The translations under genes were made by a program, and so were the position numbers. Shown here piece after piece: positions 1 to 6,614 of a stretch of 8,294 nt of DNA (within the stretch, counting starts at the first letter, position 1; each line of letters starts with the position of its first letter). Source of the stretch: Chitinophagales bacterium (GTDB taxonomy: Bacteria; Bacteroidota; Bacteroidia; Chitinophagales; Saprospiraceae); NCBI GenBank assembly GCA_013298445.1, contig JAAFHQ010000236.1, forward strand, positions 1-8,294, written 5' to 3'. The notes below the pieces were generated by a model. It did not search any database and was not told the DNA's origin. It was given only the letters and a program-made list of their open reading frames with translations.

Positions 1-657
1 AATGGTGCGGGTAAATCAACCACCGTACGTATCCTCGCTGGCCTGGATGACCGCTTTGAAGGAAGTGTAAAAATCAAAGGAATTGATGTAAAAGAAAATC
101 CCCTGGCTGTAAAACGAATCATTGGCTATATTCCCGAGTTGGCCGATTTGTACGATGTACTTACCCCGCTGGAATTCTTACTCTTGGTGGGTCGCTTGCA
201 CGATATGGAAGATGCTCAGATCGAAGAACGTGCTAGCCGCATGCTCGATTTCCTGGGGCTCAAAGACCAATTGCACGAGCGGATGGACACCTTTTCCAAA
301 GGCATGCGCCAAAAAGTGCTGCTAGTTTCGGGTTTGTTGCACAATCCAGAGATCCTTTTTATGGATGAGCCACTCAGCGGCTTGGATGCCAACGCGGTAA
401 TTCTGGTCAAAGAAATCATTCTGCGCCTGGTGGAGCAAGGCAAAACGGTCATCTACTGCTCGCACAACATGGATACGGTTGAAAAAATCTCCGACCGCAT
501 CATCCTGATTGCTGAAGGTAAAGTAGTGGCCGATGGCAATTTCCAGGACCTCAAACGCAACGAAGGTGATACCCTGGAAAAACTCTTTTCTCAATTGACG
601 GGGCAAACCAATTTCGACCAATTGGCTGAAGGTTTTACTCAAACTTTTAATCCCTAA
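1..657 (+). CDS. ABC transporter ATP-binding protein (5'-truncated by window edge)
   Basis: This is the ATPase subunit of an ABC transporter, which hydrolyses ATP at the inner face of the cytoplasmic membrane to drive a partner permease. The reading frame is open from base 1, and 218 residues are visible. The sequence begins inside Walker A (NGAGKST, residues 1-7), so roughly 35-40 N-terminal residues lie upstream. Then come a Q-loop region with Glu in place of Gln (GYIPE, E46), a degenerate signature FSKGMRQK (98-105), Walker B ILFMDEP with catalytic E123, the D-loop SGLD (126-129) and the switch histidine H155 (YCSHNMD). The GYxPE and SKGM variants are usual in ABC-2/NatA-like exporter ATPases, so it is not a degenerate enzyme. 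The gene ends 6 bases before the permease ATG, which implies an operon. The substrate cannot be read from the sequence. Confidence 0.95.
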   Translation, partial: NGAGKSTTVRILAGLDDRFEGSVKIKGIDVKENPLAVKRIIGYIPELADLYDVLTPLEFLLLVGRLHDMEDAQIEERASRMLDFLGLKDQLHERMDTFSKGMRQKVLLVSGLLHNPEILFMDEPLSGLDANAVILVKEIILRLVEQGKTVIYCSHNMDTVEKISDRIILIAEGKVVADGNFQDLKRNEGDTLEKLFSQLTGQTNFDQLAEGFTQTFNP

Positions 658-663
658 GCCCCC

Positions 664-2358
664 ATGAATAAAATCCTATTACGCCTTCTCCGCCTCTTCG
701 ATGGCTTTTGGAGAAGCATCGACGTCAACCCCGATCACCTGCACACCATTTTGGAAGTCAAATTAAAAATGGATGGGCGGCGCAAAACGGCCTTTAATTA
801 TCAACGTTCTGCACAAAAGAAAGAAGTAAAAGGACAGGATGTCCTGGTCATGGTGATGATGGCATTTATGGGCTTGGGTGGCACGTTTATACTTGTCTTC
901 TTCGAGCATAGTTCCAGCGGTTTGTTCCTATATTTAAGCCTTTGGATGGCCATCCTCGCACTTACTTTAATCAGTGACTTTACAGACGTGCTCATTGACG
1001 TGCGCGACAATTACATCTTATTGCCTCGCCCGGTGGCAGGGAAAACCCTGGCAGTGTCCCGCATCCTACACGTCTTTTTTTACCTGACCAAACTGGTGAT
1101 TCCCTTTAGTGTTTCGGGACTGATTGGCGTGGGGATTAAATTTGGCCCTTTGGCGGTAATTTTATTGGCCTTTCTGATTTTGATGAGTGTGTTGATGACC
1201 ATCTTTTTTGTCAACTTGCTTTATCTGGTCATGCTCAATTTATTGTCGCCACGCAAGTTCAAAGAAATCATCAACTACTTCCAAATCGTTTTTTACGCGG
1301 TGGTTTTCCTCGGGTATCAGATTTTGCCCCGTTTGATAGATTTCCAGGTGATGGGGGGCAATAATCTTTTTACCAAAATATACCTCTGGCCCTTGCCTTC
1401 GATGTGGTTGGCCAGCATTTGGGATGTCTTGTTTTACCGGCCCGCGCAGCCCATGATTTACGTACTGGCCCTGATTGGTTTGGCAACCCCCTTTCTGGCG
1501 ATTTATTTGGTAGGAACCGTATTGAGTCGCAATTTTAGCCAAAAGATGTTTTCGATTGGCGAAGGAGGCAGTGGCAGCGAAAGCTCCCCCCAACGCCAAG
1601 CCGAGCAACATCAACAAGCTCGATCCAGTTGGGCTTCCCGCTCCGCGCAATGGATTTGTGGCAACCAACACGAACGCGCTATTTATGAGCTTACCTGGAA
1701 ACTGACGAGCCGCAGCCGTGATTTTAAACTCAAGTTTTACCCCAACCTCATCATGTTGCCGGTTTATTTTTTGCTCATTTTTGTTTTCCCAGCTACTCGT
1801 GGCTCAAACGATGCAGTGCAAGAGATACAACAGGGTAGCATGTACCTTTTTGGGTTTTATTTTTCGATGATTATTTTGATTTCCGGATTGAGTATGTTGC
1901 AGTTTTCTGAAAAATATAAATCCAGCTGGTTTTATCGAACCGTGCCCATGGCGCAGCCAGGTTTGGTACTTACAGGCTCCTTTAAGGCGATTATTGTCAA
2001 GTTTTATTTACCCGTTTACGGCTTGATAACCATCGGCTCAGGTCTTTTTTTTGGCTGGCATATTTTAGACGACGCGCTACTGGCCTTTTTCAGCATCCTG
2101 GCTCTGGTTACAGGTGTAGCGATCCTTACTCATTCTGTACTGCCTTTCACCAAATCCTGGGACGAGGCCAGCCGGGGAGGAAACATTGGTTTCACCCTCC
2201 TGACCATGATGCTGGCTGGGCTGTTTGGCTTTTTCCATTATGCCGTTTCAAGTTTCCATTGGTTGGTATGGGGACTAATCCCGGTTTGTGCTTTCTTGGC
2301 GATGCTCGCGATGCGGCAGTATAGTAAGACAGCGTGGCGCTACATTATTTGGGAATAA
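664..2358 (+). CDS. ABC-2-like transporter permease, polytopic membrane protein (564 aa)
   Basis: This is the probable membrane partner of the upstream ATPase. The two genes are 6 bases apart, on the same strand and with no promoter-sized gap. By eye there are about twelve hydrophobic segments, near residues 60-80, 87-104, 133-157, 161-190, 205-222, 263-286, 360-376, 392-412, 441-463, 468-490, 508-525 and 530-550. They fall into two halves of six, separated by a hydrophilic Gly/Ser/Gln-rich stretch at about 290-355. The N-terminal 59 residues are basic and probably cytoplasmic. A DNYILLPRPV motif (115-124) lies between the second and third segments. The length is more than twice that of a simple ABC-2 permease, which suggests a fused two-half permease, possibly able to act without a second permease gene. 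The ATG at 664 has no Shine-Dalgarno sequence, as is usual in Bacteroidota. The family assignment rests on topology and context, and the transported substrate is unknown. Confidence 0.85.
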   Translation: MNKILLRLLRLFDGFWRSIDVNPDHLHTILEVKLKMDGRRKTAFNYQRSAQKKEVKGQDVLVMVMMAFMGLGGTFILVFFEHSSSGLFLYLSLWMAILALTLISDFTDVLIDVRDNYILLPRPVAGKTLAVSRILHVFFYLTKLVIPFSVSGLIGVGIKFGPLAVILLAFLILMSVLMTIFFVNLLYLVMLNLLSPRKFKEIINYFQIVFYAVVFLGYQILPRLIDFQVMGGNNLFTKIYLWPLPSMWLASIWDVLFYRPAQPMIYVLALIGLATPFLAIYLVGTVLSRNFSQKMFSIGEGGSGSESSPQRQAEQHQQARSSWASRSAQWICGNQHERAIYELTWKLTSRSRDFKLKFYPNLIMLPVYFLLIFVFPATRGSNDAVQEIQQGSMYLFGFYFSMIILISGLSMLQFSEKYKSSWFYRTVPMAQPGLVLTGSFKAIIVKFYLPVYGLITIGSGLFFGWHILDDALLAFFSILALVTGVAILTHSVLPFTKSWDEASRGGNIGFTLLTMMLAGLFGFFHYAVSSFHWLVWGLIPVCAFLAMLAMRQYSKTAWRYIIWE

Positions 2359-2404
2359 AACCACCCAGTTCTGACCGAGCAAGCTTCTGTTCAGAAATTC
2401 TAAC

Positions 2405-2438
2405 AAAAAAGGGGCCAGGCACCATTCAGCCAAGCCCC
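2405..2438 (-). terminator. Intrinsic terminator, minus strand
   Basis: Read on the minus strand, GGGGCTTGGC and GCCTGGCCCC form a 10-base-pair stem (one T-T mismatch, one G-U) around an 8-base loop, followed directly by TTTTTT. This is a canonical Rho-independent terminator for transcription coming from the lamin-tail gene, whose stop codon lies about 210 bases away. On the plus strand the same hairpin has no T-tract (ATCCCATC follows), so it should not efficiently terminate the ABC operon. Confidence 0.75.
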
Positions 2439-2579
2439 ATCCCATCGCTAAAACACGTTTCATTTGGTTTTTTGGGGAGATAGAAAATCAAAAATCTCGG
2501 GTAACAAACTTCATATGTGCTTGTCTAACGTAGCTTTTGAATGGAAAATGATGTGGAAATTTTAATTTTGGAAAAACTC

Positions 2580-2619
2580 AGGGGAAACCCTAAGCAAGGG
2601 GCAAGGGTATACCCTAAGC
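2580..2619. repeat. Two tandem copies of a short palindromic motif (24-base period)
   Basis: AGGGGAAACCCTAAGC (2580-2595) and AGGGTATACCCTAAGC (2604-2619) match at 14 of 16 positions and start 24 bases apart. Each carries AGGG-n4-CCCT, and the second is a perfect 12-base palindrome (2604-2615). The first, transcribed on the plus strand, would be an AGGG/CCCT stem closed by a GAAA loop (GNRA type). They sit 29-68 bases beyond the stop of the minus-strand gene and about 220 bases beyond the permease stop. Their role is unknown; a paired protein-binding site or 3'-UTR hairpins are both possible. Confidence 0.6.
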
Positions 2620-2647
2620 TTTGTAGAACAGTTCTTTAAATGAGTTT

Positions 2648-5257
2648 TCACAACTTCCCCGCCAGCACACAACTCAACTTCTGCAACACCTTCCCGCCAT
2701 CCGGCTCAAACAACTCAACCCAGATCACGTACACCCCCACCCGCGCTTTGAGCAGCTCATCGGTAGTGCCATCCCATTTGAGAATACCCTCAGCAGCCAG
2801 GGATTCATTGCGCGATAGGCGTTTGACTTGTCGACCATTGATGTCAAAAACAATGATGTTGGCAAGATAACCTGGCGTATTGGTTTGATAAGGGAGCAAA
2901 AGTACATCCTGAAAACCATCCCCATCCGGTGAAAACTTGGTTTCTTCCAGGCGAAAAACTGTTTCGGCGGCATTGGCTGGGTCAGGCCGAAAAACCTGGG
3001 AATTGGTGTACCCCGGCGTAGCTCCACCTGCGGAAATAGCGGCGGAGTGCCAGTTGCCCGCAGCATTGGTGGGCAAATCAAAATTTAATCTTTCCAGCGA
3101 GATGCCCTGTTCGTCTTCCAGCAAGGGGCTGTGTAGTTTATTGCTATAGTTGAAAGAATCCAGGGTAATGTTGTTAAAGCGCAAGGTGATATTCCCTGCA
3201 TCATCATCCAAAGTAGGTAAGGCATTGCTGAAAATGGCGGAAGAATCTTTGATAACATACCGCCTTTGAATGTCGTTTTTTGCTACCGCCACCGCCACGT
3301 AGCGACCCGGTGCCAGAAGGTAATCTGCGGTGATGGGACTTCGAATACCCCCCAAAGGTTTTTGCCGATTGATCAAGATCATTCCTCTGAGGCTGATCAG
3401 TTTTTGGGATTTATTGTACAGTTCCACAAAATCAGAACCGCCCACCTTTGGGTTAAAAAGAATTTCATTCACAATCAAGTCACCCACTGCCGGTGCTTGT
3501 GGCACCCCCGTCAAAAGCTGCTGTGAGCTACTTTGTGCATTACCCAAACAATCACGGATTCCCGGTGCCAGGGTCAAAGTATAGGCCTTGGCATTTTGTA
3601 GCGGGGTATTCAAAATCAGGCGCAGGGTCGTTTTATTGCTTTGCAAAATGGCATCCAGTGGAATGATGCCATCAGTAAGAGCATAATATTTCAGGTCTTC
3701 GGCAGTCTCGGGGTCTAGTGGCTCATCAAAAGTCAACAACAGCTCCTGAGCACTTGTGGAAACTGCCGTAATCAGACGAGGGCCACTACGATCGTTGATT
3801 TGATTGTTGATGGAGTTGATTCTTCCTGGCGTGCCCCCCGTAGGATCCACACTGGCTCGCCAGTTGCCAGGACAGTCGCTGGTGGAGCTGGCGCTGATGA
3901 GCTCCAGGGCCCAGCCACCTTGGGCTTTGTCCTCATCCCGGTACCAATCGTCGGCATAGTTGACCAAGTTCACGACGAGCCCATTGGTGGTTCGTACACT
4001 CACATCATCGCCAGCATTGGTCAGCGCGGGGAAACCACTTACTCCTTGCACCGGGCCAAAAGGCTGAAATCCAGCTGCATTTTCAGGAGCACAAAGGATC
4101 AAAAAAGTATTGGGTAAAAATAATCCTGTACCGACACGTACCGGAGTGCCTCCGTTGGAGATTTGCAATTCATCCAGGGCAATTACCTTGGTGCTTTTAT
4201 TCCACAATTCGAGGTATTCCACAGCGGGCAATTTCCCCAAGGCAGGCGTGGGGTCAGCCATAATTTCACTGATCAGAATATCCCCTTCAGCAGTTTTGCC
4301 AATTTCCAAATAGGTGAATTTGGCAGATTGGGCTCCGGCTACATTGCCAGCAACATCACGAATGCCTGTAACCGTACACGTATATGCTGTCAGGTTTTGC
4401 ATTTTCCCGCTAAGGCTCAAAATGATATTGTTCGGATTACCCGCATCGCGCTGGGCGCTGCTGATGCTTCCCGCAGCGGGGTTGAGGTCGTAGTGGTTGA
4501 GCTCAGTGGCAGTACTGGCATCCACTGCTTCGTTGAAACGCAAAGTGATGCGTTGCTCATTTTGGGTTTCAACACCTAATAATATTGGCGGCGTACGATC
4601 ACTGAACAAGGGATCAATTAAAATATCATCCAATGAAAAAGACTTGTTACGGGTAGCCGTATAGCGACAAATCCAACCAAAATGAGTGCCCGTGGGATAA
4701 GATTTATCCTGGACGTTACCCTCTGATTCAAAATTTCGTCCACCGCTATAATCTGCCTCCAGCGTCCACAGGCCAGCGGTGCTTCTTTTGACCCTCACCC
4801 GCACATTGACGGTGGCCGTACCTGCTCCGCCGGGCCGTCCATTCAACAGTACCGTTATATTGTTGCCATCTTGTCGACACAGTTGCAGGGCGTCCAAATC
4901 CCCGTTGATCCCGCCGACCTGAACAAAATAGCCATTGAGTGCCTGGCTCAAATTGCTTTGACTGGCAGACAAATAAATCCTTGGGTAATTGGTGGTGGAA
5001 GGCGAAAAGGTCAAACTGCTTAGAAACTCCCAGGTAGTAGCCGCATCTGATGTTGTAGCTGCTGGCAGGAATAAATAGGTTATATTGGAAGCAGCTGGAT
5101 TGTTGTCATTCAACTGCAACGCGCCATTTACCACTGCAAACTTGCTGGAATCTCCACTCCAACCCTGAAAATTGCCGTTGGAGAAGTCTATACTCAGCTG
5201 TGCGTGCAAAAAACTGGCAAAACAGCACAGAATAGGAAAAAATATTGTGGCTTTCAT
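2648..5257 (-). CDS. Secreted lamin-tail/Ig-like multidomain surface protein (869 aa)
   Basis: This is an exported, probably surface-bound or extracellular protein with no visible enzymatic domain. I chose the ATG at 5257 over an in-frame one at 5290 because the later start gives a clean signal peptide: MK, a hydrophobic core, then LHA-Q with predicted cleavage after residue 19. In order, the mature protein has a beta-rich jelly-roll-like region (about 20-217), an SbsA/Big_5-type Ig-like domain (220-316, DRTPP...TLRFNEAVD), a lamin-tail domain (325-480, ILISEIMADPTP...VEYLELWNKS), a second Ig-like domain (489-582, DRSGP...LTFDEPLD) and a second lamin-tail domain (591-750, LIVNEILFNP...DFVELYNKS). 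Both lamin-tail domains end in GG(A)TPG. The last ~100 residues (FSPDGDGFQD, IIVFDINGRQVKRL, WDGTTDE, GVYVIWVELF) resemble FlgD-type Ig and gliding-associated C-terminal domains. Type IX secretion is therefore plausible but not shown. The specific role, perhaps adhesion or surface architecture, is inferred only. Confidence 0.88.
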   Translation of the reverse strand: MKATIFFPILCCFASFLHAQLSIDFSNGNFQGWSGDSSKFAVVNGALQLNDNNPAASNITYLFLPAATTSDAATTWEFLSSLTFSPSTTNYPRIYLSASQSNLSQALNGYFVQVGGINGDLDALQLCRQDGNNITVLLNGRPGGAGTATVNVRVRVKRSTAGLWTLEADYSGGRNFESEGNVQDKSYPTGTHFGWICRYTATRNKSFSLDDILIDPLFSDRTPPILLGVETQNEQRITLRFNEAVDASTATELNHYDLNPAAGSISSAQRDAGNPNNIILSLSGKMQNLTAYTCTVTGIRDVAGNVAGAQSAKFTYLEIGKTAEGDILISEIMADPTPALGKLPAVEYLELWNKSTKVIALDELQISNGGTPVRVGTGLFLPNTFLILCAPENAAGFQPFGPVQGVSGFPALTNAGDDVSVRTTNGLVVNLVNYADDWYRDEDKAQGGWALELISASSTSDCPGNWRASVDPTGGTPGRINSINNQINDRSGPRLITAVSTSAQELLLTFDEPLDPETAEDLKYYALTDGIIPLDAILQSNKTTLRLILNTPLQNAKAYTLTLAPGIRDCLGNAQSSSQQLLTGVPQAPAVGDLIVNEILFNPKVGGSDFVELYNKSQKLISLRGMILINRQKPLGGIRSPITADYLLAPGRYVAVAVAKNDIQRRYVIKDSSAIFSNALPTLDDDAGNITLRFNNITLDSFNYSNKLHSPLLEDEQGISLERLNFDLPTNAAGNWHSAAISAGGATPGYTNSQVFRPDPANAAETVFRLEETKFSPDGDGFQDVLLLPYQTNTPGYLANIIVFDINGRQVKRLSRNESLAAEGILKWDGTTDELLKARVGVYVIWVELFEPDGGKVLQKLSCVLAGKL

Positions 5258-5262
5258 GTGTT

Positions 5263-5270
5263 CAAAGGTA
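5263..5270 (-). promoter_or_regulatory. Candidate -7 element for the lamin-tail gene
   Basis: On the minus strand this reads TACCTTTG, an exact match to the Bacteroidota TAnnTTTG -7 consensus. It ends 5 bases before the chosen ATG (5257). If used, the transcript would start at or very near the start codon and be nearly leaderless, and translation from the upstream in-frame ATG at 5290 would be impossible. No TTG -33 element is found at the usual spacing, so this is weak evidence. Confidence 0.3.
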
Positions 5271-5291
5271 GCAATAAAGATACAATGCACT

Positions 5292-5299
5292 TATATTTG
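5292..5299 (+). promoter_or_regulatory. Candidate -7 element for asd
   Basis: TATATTTG matches the Bacteroidota TAnnTTTG -7 consensus exactly and lies 63 bases before the asd ATG, giving a leader of roughly 55-60 bases. It is in the only intergenic space (5258-5362) between two divergent genes, where asd must have its promoter. No TTG is present at the expected -33 distance, so the assignment rests on the -7 match and position. Confidence 0.4.
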
Positions 5300-5362
5300 C
5301 CCCACTATTTAGCCGCCCTAGCCTGCACAATTTTTTTCCTCAATTTTTAAACATTTGTGAAC

Positions 5363-6376
5363 ATGAGAGTAGCAGTAGTCGGTGTAACCGGTATGGTTGG
5401 TGGTGTGATGATCAAAGTATTGGAAGAACATAAGTTTCCAATCACGGAGTTCATCCCAGTTGCTTCAGAACGTTCGGTAGGCAATGAAGTCGTCTACAAC
5501 GGCAGCAAATACACCGTTATTGGTATGGAGGAAGCGGTGGCCATTCGTCCCGACATCGCCATTTTTTCAGCCGGAGGAGGCACTTCTCTGGAGTGGGCGC
5601 CCAAATTTGCGGCCGTTGGTACCACAGTTATCGACAATTCTTCGGCCTGGCGGATGGATCCTTCCAAAAAATTGATTGTCCCTGAGATCAACGCCGATAC
5701 CTTGACTCCGGAAGATAAAATCATTGCCAACCCCAATTGTTCGACCATTCAAATGGTCTTGACCTTGGCCCCGCTGCACAAAAAATACGGCATTAAGCGG
5801 ATTGTGGTTTCTACCTATCAGTCCATTACGGGTACGGGTATGAAAGCCGTGAAGCAATACCAAATGGAGCGCAAGGGTTTCCAGGCTGATGAAATGGCTT
5901 ACGCTTACCAGATTTTTGAAAACTGCATTCCCCACTGCGATTCATTCCTGGACAACGATTACACCAAGGAAGAAATGAAACTGGTGAATGAAACCCGGAA
6001 AATTTTGGGCGACGAAAGTATTGCCATTACTTCCACTACAGTGCGAGTACCCGTATTGGGAGGCCATAGCGAATCGGTCAATCTTGAATTCAATCAGCCT
6101 TTTGAAGTAGCCGACATCAGAAAGATCCTCAGCGAAACACCGGGTGTAGTTGTGCAGGACAATCCAGCCAAAAATGAATACCCGATGCCCATGTTGGCCA
6201 AAGACCGCGATGAGGTATTTGTAGGCCGCATCCGCCGCGATGAGTCGATTGCGAATGGCTTGAATCTGTGGATTGTAGCAGACAACCTGCGCAAAGGTGC
6301 CGCTACCAACGCCGTACAAATAGCAGAATACCTGGCTGCCCACAATTTGGTTGGGCAATCGGTAGTTACAGCGTAA
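5363..6376 (+). CDS. asd: Aspartate-semialdehyde dehydrogenase
   Basis: This cytoplasmic enzyme reduces L-aspartyl-4-phosphate with NADPH to L-aspartate-4-semialdehyde. That product is the branch point to diaminopimelate/lysine, threonine, methionine and isoleucine. The 337-residue length is normal for the family. The N-terminal Rossmann motif is VAVVGVTGMVGG (3-14). SSAWRMD (93-99) carries the phosphate-binding arginine R97. NPNCSTIQ (123-130) contains the catalytic Cys126. TYQSITGTG (151-159) follows, and RVPVLGGHSE (228-237) carries the substrate-binding R228 and acid/base H235. The C-terminal NLWIVADNLRKGAATNAVQI (301-320) is the conserved NADP/substrate segment. An in-frame GTG two codons upstream (5357) is possible, but the ATG at 5363 matches the usual MxVAVVG start. 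No other lysine or threonine pathway genes flank it, and it appears to be transcribed alone. Confidence 0.97.
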   Translation: MRVAVVGVTGMVGGVMIKVLEEHKFPITEFIPVASERSVGNEVVYNGSKYTVIGMEEAVAIRPDIAIFSAGGGTSLEWAPKFAAVGTTVIDNSSAWRMDPSKKLIVPEINADTLTPEDKIIANPNCSTIQMVLTLAPLHKKYGIKRIVVSTYQSITGTGMKAVKQYQMERKGFQADEMAYAYQIFENCIPHCDSFLDNDYTKEEMKLVNETRKILGDESIAITSTTVRVPVLGGHSESVNLEFNQPFEVADIRKILSETPGVVVQDNPAKNEYPMPMLAKDRDEVFVGRIRRDESIANGLNLWIVADNLRKGAATNAVQIAEYLAAHNLVGQSVVTA

Positions 6377-6382
6377 TATACC

Positions 6383-6478
6383 TGTAGAGACGCGCCGCTT
6401 TGCGTCTTTCCGCCAACAAATCGAATGCAGAGATGCACAACGGTGCGTCTCTACATTTTCGATTAATCGCGTCTCTAC
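6383..6478. repeat. Cluster of GTAGAGACGC / GCGTCTCTAC inverted-repeat elements
   Basis: This stretch holds one GTAGAGACGC (6384-6393) and two GCGTCTCTAC copies (6445-6454 and 6469-6478). The first forms a small hairpin, AGACGC (6388-6393) with GCGTCT (6402-6407). The second closes a long hairpin whose arms span 6424-6438 and 6443-6457: 15 pairs with one mismatch and one G-U around the loop AACG. The third is preceded by the palindrome CGATTAATCG (6460-6469) and looks like the right half of an element GTAGAGACGC-n8-GCGTCTCTAC. From memory, similar GTAGAGACGC palindromes are dispersed in some Bacteroidota and cyanobacterial genomes. Copy number in this genome cannot be seen from one window. 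Confidence 0.75.
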
Positions 6479-6515
6479 TAGTTAATACTAAAAAAAATGC
6501 TATTTTTGATTTAAT

Positions 6516-6540
6516 AAACGGAATCCATCATCCGTTTTTT
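6516..6540 (+). terminator. Probable intrinsic terminator downstream of asd
   Basis: AAACGGA (6516-6522) and TCCGTTT (6531-6537) form a perfect 7-pair stem with an 8-base loop, and a run of six T (6535-6540) overlaps the 3' arm. It lies 140 bases beyond the asd stop, after the repeat cluster. The stem is short with only three G-C pairs, so efficiency may be modest. It would separate asd from the gene at 6615. Confidence 0.5.
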
Positions 6541-6614
6541 ACGAACAATGTATATCATGAAAATTTCGACCTATTTCGGAATCGATTGATAATCAGCAAA
6601 TTTGTCACCAGTTT

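Noticed and set aside
136..309. Glu instead of Gln in the Q-loop and a degenerate signature in the ABC ATPase, as signs of a dead or unusual enzyme
   Set aside because: GYxPE and SKGM variants are common in ABC-2/NatA-like exporter ATPases, and Walker B, the catalytic Glu and the switch His are intact.
4163..4579. 138-codon open frame on the plus strand inside the lamin-tail gene
   Set aside because: It is antisense to conserved domain sequence and shows no recognisable motif, so it is a shadow frame.
5258..5290. Upstream ATG at 5290 as the start of the lamin-tail protein
   Set aside because: It would place 11 extra residues before an otherwise textbook signal peptide starting at 5257, and the only candidate -7 element on that strand lies downstream of it.
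6383..6478. A CRISPR array
   Set aside because: The repeats are only about 10 bases, occur in opposite orientations and have irregular spacing. They fit dispersed palindromic elements, not a CRISPR array.
6501..6508. TATTTTTG as a -7 promoter element for the gene at 6615
   Set aside because: It fits TAnnTTTG but is a T-rich run likely by chance, has no -33 partner, and lies just upstream of a terminator-like hairpin that would block the transcript.
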